NCBI RefSeq assembly: GCF_933775445.1
Contig: NC_065875.1
Span: 25,729,555 to 25,793,554, forward strand
Source: Argentina anserina
Lineage: Eukaryota > Streptophyta > Magnoliopsida > Rosales > Rosaceae
Reading direction: 5' to 3'
DNA: 64,000 nt
In this document: positions 49,293 through 63,225 of the stretch, one piece after another
How the letters are laid out: every line of letters begins with the position of its first letter
Position numbering within the stretch: position 1 is the stretch's first letter
Made by a program: the position numbers and the translations under genes
Notes under the pieces: model-generated
Database searches by the model: none
Told to the model about the DNA's origin: nothing
The model's input: the letters and a program-made list of their open reading frames with translations, nothing else

Positions 49293-49460
49293 AAGAACCT
49301 TAATTGATGTGCAACAAATAATATCCATAGTTAAATAGAAGGATTTGCACCTAATAGAATTAGGTAAGAGTCAAACACTTAAGAACCTTAATTGATGTGC
49401 AACAAATAATATCGAGAGTTAAATAGAAGGATTTGCACCTAATAGAATTAGGTAAGAGCC
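49293..49460. repeat. 88-bp tandem duplication
   Basis: Copies start AAGAACCTTAATTGATGTGC at 49293 and 49381 and continue to AATTAGGTAAGAG. Confidence 0.9.
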
Positions 49461-49979
49461 CAACAGATTCAAACAATCCGTTTGTCCTTAACCACAGAGC
49501 TGCACTTTACTCCCTACTGGCAAAGTGTGATGTTCCTTTGTATGGAGGAAAAAGGAGAAATGTACCCTCCATTATTGACACACACTCTTTAGTCTATCTC
49601 TTCATCCATCTCTCATCACCCCACCAACTTCAGACTAGTTTTAGAGTTTAATTTCCCAGTGCAAGTGTGTAAGTGTTTTAGAGAAAGGATTAGCTAACCA
49701 CTTACCACATGATGATTGCATAACACCACTAAAAATAATTGGCACTAGCTCATTTCTCTTGTGGTCCAAAACAATTTCAATGGGATAATTATATAGAAAA
49801 TATGATATGTGATGGATAATTTAAATTTGAAGTCCTATAAAGTATTGCAATTGGGTTAGAGACTCATCCCAGAAGTCTTTGTTCAAAGTCACGGATGCAA
49901 AGTTTGATGAAAGCCTTTATGAATGAATGAATCCAACCTAACTGGTGCTACTGCTTCTTCTGCATTCACTGTGAAACTC

Positions 49980-49999
49980 GGGGGGGGGGGGGGGGGGGG
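49980..49999. repeat. G20 homopolymer
   Basis: Twenty consecutive G residues. Such a run can form a G-quadruplex and is difficult to sequence accurately; its true length may differ. Confidence 0.9.
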
Positions 50000-50570
50000 A
50001 GCTATTCCAGGCCAACATAAAATCACTGCCATCTGCTGAGCCATTTTTATTACTTGTCACATCTAATTTGTCATTGGATTCCAATTAGCCTTTGACAAAG
50101 TATATGGCACCACTCTGACCTTATTTATATCACAGCTATCAGACAGTGAATCACTGATTAAGTTAGAAAGCATTTATCTTGGTTAAATATTAGGCATAAG
50201 TTAAAAATGAAAGATGCTCCATGATAATAATTCCAGTAAAATAATAATGCAAAGAGACAGAGAATCCAAGCCTAGTAAACTTCCATATGCTAAAATTTAT
50301 TGTACCCACGAGGTTGTGACAAAGTACAGAAACCCACCACTAAAATCAATTTATGAAACCAAAAGGACAAGCATGAATATTATAAAACTGGAACTAAAAT
50401 AAAGGTATGAACTATATACATACCCTCCAACCATATAAAAACTCTATTCACCCTCAATGAAATCTATGTTTGTTTTCTTCTTCTCCCCCTTCCTCTCTAT
50501 ACACAAAAGTTGATGAATGCCAATGGTGCTCATATGAGAAATTGAATGCTTCATCCCTACCTCTTAGTTC

Positions 50571-52766
50571 TCAAACAGAAGTAGTACTAGCTAGGCTTGC
50601 TCTGCTGCTGCGGTGGTGTTTTCGTTGACGGCGGTGTCCATGCCCGAATGTAACGGGGTCAAACACGCGGAGTCTTTCAGCTTCGTGGGGGTTGATCACA
50701 CACTCTGGTGGCGCAACCTTGTAACGTATTCTGTCGTAGCAATAGGAGTATGTCATCAGCCTCTTCCTGAAACTCTCCATTCTCATTCTTTGTAGGCGGG
50801 TGACACCGGTAGGGATATATTCAGAACCTTGGGTTTGATCACATTTCCTTGATACCAGTTCAATTGGATCAACTGCACAGCCATGTAGAACAAGGTCTGA
50901 GAACTCAGCCTTGAATGGTGCATACTTGTAGTTGACTCTGTATTTGCCTCCGTCAGTAGCCCAACCGGATCCATCCCATATTGTAGCATACAATGACATT
51001 GGCTTTGAGGGAAAGTCACCACCCATTGACTCTGATTTCTTAACCACTCTAATGGGAATGTTGTCAACATAGAATCTGCATTTAGAGACATCATTAAAAT
51101 CGGTACACAGTAAAAATCTAAAATTACACAAGACATGAAGACCGATGGAGAATTTCAACAAAAAGGGTAAGAACTTTAAAGTCCAGCGCTATTATGCTAG
51201 TAAGATTTCTAGTGTATCTTGCTTGCATCAAAATAGTAGTCTTAATTACACCAAGATCATGTTTTATCTGACTGTTAAACTAAAGAATCTACCATTCAAA
51301 CTAGAATTCTCAACTTCCGGTCTATGTTACTTGCATACCAAACAGGATTTGAACAAATTTTTGACATGCAAACAGATTGCAGGCTTTGATGAAACCGGGG
51401 ACTCGCATTTAAGGGGGCAGGTTCTGTTCCGTATTCTCCAAAAATAAGAAGACATGGCACTACGGCTTCTACCCCACAACAGAGCCATCACATCCAAAAA
51501 CAGTGCGCTCCAGACTTCAGAATCTTACATTATTAGTGAGAACAATTAATTATTTAATCTTTTGAAGAAGAAAAAATACTTCAAACCCCAATAACAGTAA
51601 ACATCAGATAATTAGTGAGAATTGGCAAACAAAAGTGCTCTACATAAAGGTGAGAGATAAAATTTAACAGAGGTGTAAACCAAATGTGGAGTGGTTGGTT
51701 TTGATTGATGCTTACATGATTTGAGAGTTAGTCCAGAGAATACTGTACTGATGGTAATCCTCAGAAGGATCAAACCATAGATTGTATCTCTCTTCTCTCC
51801 CAGTCTCGGTGCTTCCATTGCCGTAAACGTTGGTCTGAACCCTCCATTCTTTACCCCTTATATTCCCCAGAAACTCGAAATCGATCTCGTCATGGTTCTT
51901 GGGGAACATGTCACCATTCGACATCTGTTAACACAACAAATCGGATTAGAAGTTCATCCTATACAGTTTGAAACTTTGGAAACTTATCAAGTTAACAGAG
52001 TAAACCAGGTGTGATGGTTTTGTTTGAAGATTTCATCTTTGGGCCAAAAAATGAAGTTTAACTAAGAAACTAACGAGTAAAAGGTTCTGGGCATCACAAT
52101 TGAGACTTTAAGAAAACAAGTACTGAACTTGCATAGCCAATGCGAAAGATTGGATCCAAATAGTTAAAAACCAACCAGAAACAAATTTACAACTCAAATC
52201 ACTCTGTTCTTATAGTTAGATTACCCAACAGAGCTTAAAAATGCTATCTTTACATGCAGATAAGAAGTAAAAAACTATAAAAATCACCTCAGTGATTCAA
52301 TACAACCAAGAACAAAGCAAGTAAAAAATCAAAGTAAAATGAAAAGAGGACTACTTACATAAAAGGCGACGACAATTCCGGCAGTATAATCAGTTGGCAA
52401 CTTAATGGAGGCACTGAAGAACCCATGAATGTAAAGGTCCTGAGAAACAAATCCAGACCCTGCAATTAAAAGAGAGACCCACCAAAGAAAGACAAAACCA
52501 TAGTCAAAACTCAAAAAACCTCATCTCAAACAAAACTAGCCAGCAACAACAATAAAAACCCCAAAGACAAAAACCACCGAAAACGGACCTGTCCGTTCGT
52601 TTAACGTAAGATGAACGGATTTCCCATCCATACGAATCATCAGATTGTCGTCCCCAAAGAGCTTGTTGTATCCTTCATCAAAGGACATGATTGGTAATGT
52701 TTTGGATGAAGCAGAAACAACGGCTACTAGTACAAGCAACGCAAACAACCTCAAGTAACCCATCAT
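50571..52766 (-). CDS. XTH30: Xyloglucan endotransglucosylase/hydrolase, XTH30-like
   Basis: Secreted GH16 enzyme that cuts and re-joins xyloglucan in the cell wall. Exons 52589-52766, 52359-52459, 51716-51924 and 50571-51075 give 330 aa with consistent phases. A signal peptide ([16 protein letters not shown]) precedes the catalytic domain. The active site reads [10 protein letters not shown], with nucleophile and acid/base glutamates, followed by the N-glycosylation site NGST. The XET C-terminal domain has the Cys pairs in HGCAVDP, SRKCDQ and YSYCYDR. A basic, His/Arg-rich tail ([15 protein letters not shown]) matches the group III XTH27-30 branch; XTH30 is my closest match from memory. No lesion seen. 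Confidence 0.93.
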
Positions 52767-52852
52767 CTTCTTCCTTAGTCCTTAATAACAAACAAACAAA
52801 CTGTTCTGCTCTTTCTGATTTGAGTATTTTATTTCTCTCTCTCTCTCGTTTA

Positions 52853-52861
52853 TCTATATAG
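52853..52861 (-). promoter_or_regulatory. TATA-like box of the XTH gene in a GA-rich leader
   Basis: The minus strand reads CTATATAGA about 90 bp upstream of the ATG, flanked on both sides by GA/CT-rich runs (52833-52871 and around 52930-53050), typical of a GA-rich plant promoter and 5' UTR. Confidence 0.5.
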
Positions 52862-53059
52862 AGAGAGAGATGAGCAGATAGAGAGGGGAGGAGTATCTCT
52901 CTGAATTAAATTTCTACAGCTATGGGAGAAAGAGAGAGCCTCAAAAAAGGCTTAGAGGGAGAGAGACAGACAATGCCAAGGGCAAACTCATTTTATTGCT
53001 GTGTGTGAGAGAGACAGAAGAGAGAGAGTGCCCAGTGGGAAAGAGAGCTGTTGAGCTGT

Positions 53060-56000
53060 GTCCTCTTCATATGCACATTTGCACCACCTTTTTATTTCTG
53101 TTTTTTTTCTTAGAAATATTACTTAGCTATCAATTACCAATTCATTTTTCAAGTTGAGAATTTGCCAAATTTGCATTAATGCATAAGATTTCGTGATGCT
53201 GTGTAACCTGTGATCTATTAACAATGCACTGTCACCGCGTAGGAATTAGTTTTGAGATGATTTTGTGTGATCCATGCCATTAAGAAACTGATATTGTTCT
53301 TTCTTTTTATTCAATTAACTTGATCTGTGTTTCCTTCCTTCTATATGATCATGAGTGGATTTGTTTTCTTCAAATGTGCCATTTGATATTAATGGTGTGT
53401 AATCATATCATGTACCTAATTGCTAATATAGTGGCAATAATTTTGTATTCTGGCATGATAACGATTTGAATGTGTGTGCCTATCAATTTACTTATCACAT
53501 TGATCATATATCTGATTAAAATAGCGTGTCAGTCAGTTAAGTAACTATTCATATAATAATTTTCAAATGCGGATAACATTTACAAGTTTGCTTATTCTTT
53601 TTGAGCTAGATTTTAGTAGTTTACAGATAGAATTCATGTTAAGTAATTACTTTGGTAATCTCAAGCTAGTAACGATCGGATTCGGATTCAATACCCTTAA
53701 AAGATAGGGTAGACAAATACGATAATTATGCCAAGTGGATCATTTAACAGTTTTGATACATAAATTGTCTGTCAAGTGAAGCAACCATATTTGCCTTGAG
53801 AAAATTAAAGATTGTATGGTAATTTCATTTTACTTAACGTATGATAAGTTTGATCCTATTGTATACGAAATAATCTTTTCATCAAATTATGAACGTAAAC
53901 AACTCTAGAACTAGTATATGTGGATTGTGATTTCATATCCTATCTAGCATTGTGTTTTGTCATAATACCCCTTGTCCACATTATGCTAGGAATTGAAAGA
54001 AATACAAAGTTATAGGCCAACATACCAACATACACATATTGTTCTTCTCAAGCCACTAATTCCATATATAAACAATGATTCCCAACACTTTATCCCTCCT
54101 CCAAGAATACAGACTGATATAAAATACTCATAGCTTCAACATTAAACTTTGAATTCTTCATTCTTCAAAGAGGTATAAAGTGCCAAAACTATAATTGTAT
54201 TAAAAGTAAGAGTAGAAAAATAAAAGCAGTGGAGAAATGCAGTGAATAGTGGGAATGAGAATCATTGGTGGTGAACAAAAACAAATGATTATGAAGACTT
54301 TTGGGACTAAAAGAGGTTTAACCTTTGAAGATAAACTTTTAATTTAAAAACTAAAAGGATTTACTAAATAAAAAAGGGGGGATTTGCATTCTCAATCGGG
54401 TAACTTTAGCCCCGCCCAAGACGCCGTTCCTTTTCAGCCTGAATGAAGAATGCCCCTCAGTGTTTTCTACATTACGGATTTACCATAATAAGATGGCATT
54501 ATGGTGAATAAAATAACTATCCGGGTTATTTTCTGTAACAAAAGCTTTGCCATGACAAGTGTCGGATGCAACATATTTTGCCGCTTGGGCTGGCATGGGC
54601 TGCAGATGTAAACACGTTCGCATACCACCAAGAAGACCCTCAATTTGATCCATCATTTACGGATTTGCCACAAACCAAATTTGACGTAATGGCAACCGAG
54701 TAATTAAAGTAGAATTGTCTAAAATATTAAAGCATCTCAACAGTTTTAGTAAAATTTATCTAAAATAAAAAAACAAATGTTAAAATCTTTAAAAAATTTA
54801 TATTCAAATTTCAAAAGTTTCTTCATTTTGCATATTTATGCATTTTATTACAAGTGAATAAAATATTATATAATCTTATTTTTATAATCATAAATTATTT
54901 TATATATTTAATTTGTTAGTTTGAAAATGATTTTAATTATTTATTATTTTATTTGATTGTTATTAAAGCTTAAGTTATTGGATAAAAGTGTACGAGTATT
55001 AAATACTGTTTTTGCAAAATTTTGCAGGTTGCTATAAATTTAAAGAATTTCTCATTATCTATAATATGTTATACTTTAGAGAATATGATAAGAAGCTGTT
55101 GGAGTGAGAAAAAACACAATATGCTCTAACATTGGTTCAGACGCGTCTAATTTCGGCGCCCACTTTTGATCAGATATCGAGATTTGCTAACTTGGGCGGC
55201 GGAGATACGCGCCTTCTCAATTCAATCACTGCTACAAAAATATGCATAATTTATACTTTGTATGACTACATCCTCTTACGGTCTTACCCTAAAACAAGAA
55301 TTCACTCTCAAAGATTTCGCCATTGTAATTTGTATAAGGTTCTCTAAAGTCGGTATATTTTGAATTAATGTACGTAATCATGTCGGCCAATGATATGACC
55401 TTTAACTCGTTGCCGGTGAATATGTACAAAAAGAAATAGTTATTGGAGGTGGACAAAGGTGCACTCTCGGATGTTCGCGTCATATTGATTTGTCGCTTCC
55501 GTTAGTCAAGGTTAGCTTTAGTTCAAATGTCTCAATATTTGAATGACAAAATGTTCCAGCCTTATAATTACTATGTCAAATATGTCGAGATACTGATCAA
55601 AGCGGCTCATTACCCGCCCTTTAAACCATTTGTGGTTTTTCAATTAATGTTATCTCATTTAACGAGTAATCTCTAATTTATGTCAGAACATAACATATTT
55701 GTGGTTTAAAAATTTTCGCAACAAGCATTCAGCCACATAAGAAATAATTGTAAAACGAAAAAAGAATTCAAACTAAACGAAAAGAATATAAAATCCTTTG
55801 TTTGGGTCAAAAATAGAATTCTGTTCCAAGATATTAGCCAATTGTTAATTCTTCCATTAGTAAAGGGAGAGGCTTTCCGTTTATTTTGGTTTCCCATTTC
55901 AACAGGCACAAGAAAAAGTAATTTTCCAAAATTCCTAAATCAGTAAAACGGTCCAGACTCCAGAAGCTGATGTAAATCCCAGTCTCTCTCACGGCCCCCA

Positions 56001-59000
56001 CCCAGAATCCATGCCATTACGAGAAAAAGAAGAAGAAAGAGATATTGGACCGTGATTCATGGGCCGCCTCCCTCCGAGCCTAACTCCGTTAATCACGGGG
56101 TCAATCCCGTCAAACCGAATCAAAGCCCGTGACTCCTCCTGTTAACGTCCGTGTCCGTCGAAAACGGCGTCGCATTTCTCGTTTGGAAGACTATTTTGAT
56201 GGGAATGCCGCCTGCATTGCATGGAAAAAAGGTTGGCCAGGAGCACGTTAGCTGAAAAATGTGGAGTTCTGCTAGTGTACGCCGGTAGTGTATCATCGGT
56301 GGTTGAGACATTATTGGAGATTTCGATACTTTGGGAACGTGCATGGGATCTCATCTCATGATCCCAAATGTACATTGAGCATGACGCTCATGCAAACACT
56401 AGTATCAACCTTTGTCCGTTTATCTCAAAACTCTAAACGTACTCCGAGCACAAAAGAATTCAGAACACTGATGTACCTAGAGATCGATCCATATCACACA
56501 ATTCGATCGCTAGGTCACTTTTTTTTCGATAACGAACTAAAACGAAACAACAAAACTTGAAAGACAAACCCCCGAACTACTTTCTTTCACTAGCTAGGTC
56601 ACTTGAACATTGAATGCGTACGTTAAAGAAGTTTGGCACTATAAATATACACTTGTGGTAGTCCACAAACCAAGGTGATCACAGTCATAGGTGTTAAGGG
56701 CATCTCCATTGTCAAAGGAGGACAGGTACCTCTATTACGTGTTGAGCTAACAAATGAGCTAGGTTTGGTTAGAAACTGTTGGAAGAAGAATTGAATGATA
56801 ATTAAAGGATTAGATTGACCTAGTTTCAGTAGCTTAATATTGGCTAGCTCCACAAAGCTTAATTGAATGATCGAGCATTATAATGCAGAAGCAAGACCGA
56901 GACTAGTTGATTAGTTGATTCGTGAGTTCATATATTTTAAGTCTTCTCTTCTGGGATGTTTGTCTGCCGTCTAAGAAACAAAGCCCTAGGTAAGCTTTTC
57001 CGTCAGCTTCACTTTATTGTTAAGACCAGTAGGGTTGGATGGAGATCCACCACGTGTCACGAGCATGGATGATCTGAGACCGCGACTTTTATTCGCATAT
57101 AGATCAGTATTATCTTCAACCACGTAAGCGACGACGACGACGGGCCTCTCTGCTCCTTTGTTTTCTTTCTTTCAGCGCCGATTTCAGGTTTATCCTTTTC
57201 TGGAGTGCAAGCCAAACCCCACCACCATGACGAACTTGGAATCTTCCCAAGCATCATCAGAATTTTCCATTATTTATATTTAATTTGAACTAGTCTTCTG
57301 TTTAACTAGAAATAATTGATTAAATTCATGAAACATGATCGAGGGTACTGATTAGCTAGTGAACCTTGATCGAAGGCTCCGGATTTCAGATTACCAGAAC
57401 CGTGAGCCCTAGTTGGATCACATGCACGTATGATACTTACTTAATTAGGGCTGTCAATCTTTCAGTTTTCCTCTTTGTGATATCTTATTTACTGTTAGCT
57501 TTCCCGCATTTTATATAACCCCTTTCATAATTGATTTCTTGTGATCATGTGAGTATGAGATTGCCCAAAATCTGCAATATGAAAGTTGTATCCTACTGCT
57601 CCAGCAAGTTGATTCTGATCGACAGTAACGACATAAATAGCTATATCCACTTCATTTTAATTTTATCATTGGTCGACAGTATGCCATATTAACCATTTCA
57701 TCACTCGGCTAACTGGTGTTGTCTCAAGTTGTATTATTAAAGAGTAAATTACTTAATTAGTCATATAAAAATACAAATCATTCTTGGCAAGTTATTGAAA
57801 GTATATGTCTTCTAGCTAGCTAGAATTATTTTAACAGAGTAAGTATGCTTAGAGCATTGTTTATGGTGCTCATTTTATTTATCACATAAACCTTCCCCGC
57901 AAACAATATCAGCTAAATTGATATGAATTTTGACCGTGCATGCGTACTCTGTCAATCAAAATTATATATAACAATTGTATACATCCATTTGATCTTGCAG
58001 CTGGTACCATACCTATCCAAACATCAAACACATATCTTTGGAACAAAGAAACACGTATACGTAGCTAATTACGAACCATAATGAAGGTTTAAATTAAAAA
58101 TAAAAATCTCTTGGAGGCCAGAGGGTGTATGACCCATCCGGCGAAATTCTTTATTTCCTTTTAATTAAGTGTTAAATATCATAATTAATGATACATTTAG
58201 TGTAAATTGCCTATTTGTTAGAATTATTCATTGTTTCCCATACTGAATAAAAATTTAGCCCATTCAAAATCTTTTCTCAGGTTCCGCCACTGAGAGTAGT
58301 CATCATAAATGATGGTGTATGGTCGCTCTAACCCTAAGGATAGTTGGCGGATCGGATACATATAGTAAATCAGGAAGGTGCAAAGCAAGGGACCAAATCA
58401 CTAGATCGATCGAGAGTAGCGGTTGACAAGTTTAGCGCGCGACATCTTCAAAACTTGATCGATATTAGTTTTTTATGGGAGGATTCTAAAAACTCTATAG
58501 TTTTTTGGTTTGATCTTTGTGTATCGTAAGTTATTAACAGTTGTTTATATATGTACGCAAACATTAGATCACTAATTGCATTCAAGTCATAGATGTATCT
58601 ATGTTTTTTCCGATCGATTGCGTCAGGCAGACAGCAATTAAGTAGGTCTGACAAATAAATGTTTCTGTGGTATATAGCCGTTTTTTTTACAATGTGGTAT
58701 ATAGCCGTTGGACGGTCAGAATAAAATGAAGAACAGAGTGAATGGCAGGAAAAGGATGAGTTAGCTTCTGCAAAGTGCAAACTACTCTTGATTTACAGTA
58801 TTAAAACTAATCCAATTCCACCGAACCCAACAGCAGCTGCTGCATGAGGCCAAAAAGAAATGCATTATAACTTTGTAGTTTTTACAATATTGTGGATTTG
58901 GGGTGGGCAGTGGACACCACCGGCCTTACTCAACAACTTCAGCTTTAGGGTTTTAATTTTGTTTTATAAGAGCTGCAGCTTTAATTAGATTTCGTATCTG

Positions 59001-61357
59001 CGAAATCATTTTTGGTCGCATTGTATAAACACTGTAGGACCGTTTTCACATCATTTATTCCCGACATGTAAAACCACGAAAACAATTCTAAAATGCCATC
59101 GTATCAATTTTTTTTTTATAAAATGCCAAGCACCCCAGCCTCTGTGTCTCTCTCATATATCAGTCAAGAACATGACACATCAGGAGGCTAAATATAAGGT
59201 GAGAAATTTCTTATATTACAAGAAAAGTATATTCAACATGCATCACAAGTCAATGTCATGATGATCGACCTAGCCTTAAACATTTTGTTTCATCGATTAA
59301 TTGCCTTATTCTCTGGCTCGATCTGGCTATTTCTTTCTATCTGATGATAAAACTTACAATTTGGTTTTACTTGGTACTGTAAAATCAAACTAATCCTTTC
59401 TCGAGTTTGCATTCCCTTACATTTTTGTTTGGTTGAGAAATAACATTTTACTTATGCATACAAACGAAACCTTAATATACAAGCAAAAGAAGAAATAGTT
59501 AGAAAGTATAACGTAGATGGTGTCCACGCGCAAAATAGGGGTGGTTAGAAAGAGGATTGATACATAGGGTCGGTTGGAGCCCCAAGCATGAGTGCAATCG
59601 ATGGAGTTGGAAATGGAGGAGGGCATTGGTGATTGGTCTCATCCATCCATTTCATGATTTTGCATTTTAGCCCCGTTTGACACATTGCCACAAACTTCAA
59701 CTTTCTATCAATTCAATTACATATATAAAGTTCTTTTATTAGAAAAAATAATATATTACGTATACAGAGTTCTGAGTTCTCGTAGTGCTGTTGTAAGTTT
59801 TAACATCTATTCATTCGCTACTGACATCTATCATATGATTGAGCATCCGAATTACGTCTTTCAGAATTGGAATCAACACCTCATTGTTTTTCTTTTGAGG
59901 AAGATTGTTATACGTACACATGATCGATCATGCTTGACATTTGCATAATTTCTTCGATAACGTCACAGTTTGGAATCGACTCAAATAGATAAAGACGTAC
60001 AGAAACCTTCACAACAAGAATTAATGTTCGATCATAGATATTGTATAGCACTGCCTAACGCATCAACCTCAACACAAACCCTATAGTTTTTAACTGGGTC
60101 ACGAATCTAAACTCATTAAATTCCAAAAATTAACGATATCATAGACAAAACGATCGAGCAACATATTCAGACAGCGGATACTAGATACCCTAGAGCCTAC
60201 GTATCAGGCCAATAAACAAGGTTGTGTATATTGTTTCTAGCTGCAAGTTCCTCTCTTGTAGTCATTTGACTTGAATAACAGGGTTGTGTATGATGTTGAC
60301 AAAATATGAGTTCTAATTATCTGATCATATTATCTTCTTATGAAGAAACTTTCAAGTTCATACAATTTTTGTGTACGTAATGACGAGTTAGTATACTTGA
60401 TCTCTTTTTATTAGCCAGTCTTTTTCTTGGACAACTGTAAGCTATATGGAATAATAAGTACTCGAAATCAGCCATCCGTAGCTAGCTAGCCGTTGGCGTG
60501 GCTTAGCGCACTGATGTTTGATCGATCGGTGTGTTATTGTCGTCTATAGATTGCAAATACAAGTTATTGAAACTTCTATATCTTCTTGGCATCTTTTAAT
60601 TTTATGCATAATGCAACTTGGGTTGTATCTGAGGGTCCATAGAATTTCAATGACTTTTCAAAGAATGAAAGTTATATGTGTGCTTATACGTACAAGAATT
60701 TCATTATGCAATGATGTGCTTGTGAATTTCATTCATAATTAGATCTGCCGAGGCCAAGACAACGTGACTACGTGAGTTACATTGGATACAACTTCGTTTT
60801 CTTTGGGTGCACTCACATGCTTCACACCAAACTAAATTCTTCGGATCGAAATGGAGTACTTCCATGAAGTTTTTCGTAAGCTTGAAAACCCCAAAAGGAG
60901 TTAAGAATCAATATGATATCGGCACATTTACGTGCAGAACAAGTTTGTGTATCATGCGGGGATAAAACCTGCTGAACAAGATTAATATAACTCGTAAAGA
61001 ACACTACAAAGTTGAGTTAGCATATTTCAAGGAGAGATGAAGATTATAAAAGTTGAAATAAAAATGCGAAAAAAAAGGCGATGGAAGGAAGAACAAGTTC
61101 CCATCAACTTAATTATCAAGTAGAAAAGAATGCATGATTATCTGACAACCACCGGACTCGGTGATGATTATAGACTCAATGTGCGAGCTAGCTAAGTTGT
61201 TAATACCATGATAAATGCACAGTACAAAAATATACGATCACGAAACAATGGAAAACATCAAATGGATGCACATTTCAATGAAAACAAATCGATTCCATCA
61301 TCTTTTTCCCATTCCTCCAATCATTTCCCCTAGCTACGAGTTCTTAGGTTTATACTT

Positions 61358-61361
<4 letters not shown>
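53060..61361. other. Long intergenic region, no gene recognised
   Basis: About 8.3 kb. I found no exon series, tRNA or rRNA. Scattered open frames of 60-90 codons have no recognisable product. The sequence is AT-rich with local GC-rich patches near 54410-54440, 55140-55210 and 56040-56130. A CACTGCTACAAAAA sequence near 55228 resembles a CACTA terminus but has no partner. Confidence 0.5.

Positions 61362-61402
<41 letters not shown>
61362..61402. repeat. (TA)n microsatellite
   Basis: About twenty TA units immediately left of MITE C. TA-rich sites are frequent MITE targets. Confidence 0.95.
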
Positions 61403-61403
<1 letters not shown>

Positions 61404-61415
61404 TTTCTTTGTTGC

Positions 61416-61779
61416 GGAGGTCCGCACCAATGTTTTGGTACGGATTTCCATTTTTTAACCATTTTTAATCGAATTTTCTCATTTCTACCTTCTAATATCT
61501 AGATAATATTGTTTAGATCATCTCTATAAAATGTCAGCTAATTTGGTAATCGCTAAGGCCCTAAAAATTACATTTGTCTGTTAAAAATATGAACGGTTCA
61601 TTCAGTCTATCTATTTGTTTTTCAATTTTGAGGGTCTTAACTTTCACTAAATTAGTTGAAATTTTGCAAAGATAATTTGTATAATATTATCTAGATACTA
61701 GACGGTGGAGATGAGAAAATTCAATCAAAAAATGGTGAAAAAATGGAAATCCACACCAAAACTATTGGTGCAGACCTCC
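61416..61779. mobile_element. Foldback MITE with long terminal inverted repeats (C)
   Basis: Ends read GGAGGTCCGCACCAATG on the left and the near reverse complement on the right. The inverted repeats extend about 130 bp inward (GATTTCCATTTTTT, TTTTCTCAT, ATCTAGATAATATT). It carries ACGGTGGAGATG and ATGAACGGTTC, also found in the MITE B elements at 18787-19512, so they probably belong to one superfamily. Non-coding, 364 bp. Confidence 0.8.
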
Positions 61780-61796
61780 TTAGCTAAGAAAAATCA

Positions 61797-61809
61797 CGCA
61801 CACACACAA

Positions 61810-61841
<32 letters not shown>
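61797..61841. repeat. Compound (CA)n(TA)n microsatellite
   Basis: CA units followed by TA units lie just right of MITE C. Confidence 0.9.
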
Positions 61842-63225
61842 TATGCAATGTGTAAAAGTTTATGCAAGTATGAATGAGTATTTCTACGGCTAGCAAAGCT
61901 GTATATGCTCCAACTGGATTTGGAAAGTTGAGTCGTGGTCCAAGCGATCGAAAGCAAAGCAAGTGCATGCAAGCTCATGAACATAATGACACACGGTTTT
62001 CCCTTTTGAAGCTTAAGGGTCCAAGAAGGAATTCGTGGAGTTGTCTCTGAACTTTTTTCCTCTTATGTTTTCGGTCCAATTTAGCATATATAGACAAGTT
62101 CAATTGCTACCGCAGCCTACATATGTAGCTAGTCATTCTATGAATAGAGCTTGTTTTGGTTAAGTTTCGGCATATTTGTCACAACCATATCCCCAGCAGA
62201 TGTTTTGTTCAGGAAATGATATGACAAACACCTTCCGTCCGACTCCTCCCACGCTCCCAGTACAAAATTGTTCTTTAAAACAACGCACTAGGAAGGCCCA
62301 TGTATTCTGCATTTCTGCTTAATTGAGATCTGTCATCTGTGTATGCATGCCCTTATATAGAATTACACAAAGTTAGGCCTATGTCAGTATGTTTTCCTCA
62401 TGGGCCTGATCCTTTTGAAGAACACACTAGAACAGTAGAACACAACAATGGGAGATGGAATAGTGTGCTAATAATCTGTCAACATGCAAGATGTAATCAT
62501 CAACAATTCTTTATTCTTTATTATTTTCATGTCTTAAATTCTTAATGCAGACTACAGCTGACTTTCATGTCAACGATTATTTGGACTAGTTTTGTCAACC
62601 ACTCATCCTTTTCTTGATCTTCATCATCCCTTAATTCCGTTCCCCAATGAGATCAAGCGAGCAATCAATGTCCCCAATCACTGTAATATAGCCTTGTTCG
62701 GACTTTGTAGTTTCTATTCTTCCTCGTCCTTTGCATATCTTGTATAATGTATATATGGTTTCTTTAGAAAACATTCCTCTGCTTTGCTCTTGCTCTTTAC
62801 ATAACATTCCTCTGCTATGTCAGCTGCTTTATTAACACTTATTCGGGTATCCCCATTTGTCACTCCAGTACTCATTTCTCCCTATATATTATTCACATCA
62901 GGGACATCAGAGATCTTTAGACTAAGCTATATATTAGTTTTCTGTCAGATTGTTAATTTGTAAGCATGAATAAATACCCTATAGTACGTACAACTATAGC
63001 TGGCCTCTGATGCTTTTCTAATGTTCAAAGTTTTGCTCAAAATTCCAAAACCAACAGAGCAAGCAATCCCAATACAAGGTTTTTAGCGTGTTTTCACAAA
63101 CTTTTCCAAAAAGGAAATGTGCATATATAAGAACTCATTCAGCATCATAACACTATCTAATCAAAAGGAAGCAATTTTTGGGATTAAATCCAAGAGCCTC
63201 CGTCTTTCACTTCTAATTAGTTGCA
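61842..63225. other. Intergenic and cytochrome b561 promoter
   Basis: No gene recognised; the last few hundred bases are the upstream region of the gene at 63226. Confidence 0.5.
63124..63130 (+). promoter_or_regulatory. TATA box of the cytochrome b561 gene
   Basis: TATATAA lies about 96 bp upstream of the ATG at 63226. Confidence 0.6.

Larger units (their letters stand above)
47806..50570. other. Intergenic with several tandem duplications
   Basis: No gene recognised between ASB and the XTH gene. It holds three short tandem duplications and a poly-G tract, listed separately. Confidence 0.5.

Noticed and set aside
55228..55245. CACTA transposon terminus
   Set aside because: CACTGCTACAAAAA resembles a terminus, but no inverted partner was found within several kb.
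57057..57257. Small minus-strand frame of 66 codons (Trp-rich start)
   Set aside because: Starts plausibly but has no recognised similarity, no clear promoter and no exon neighbours.
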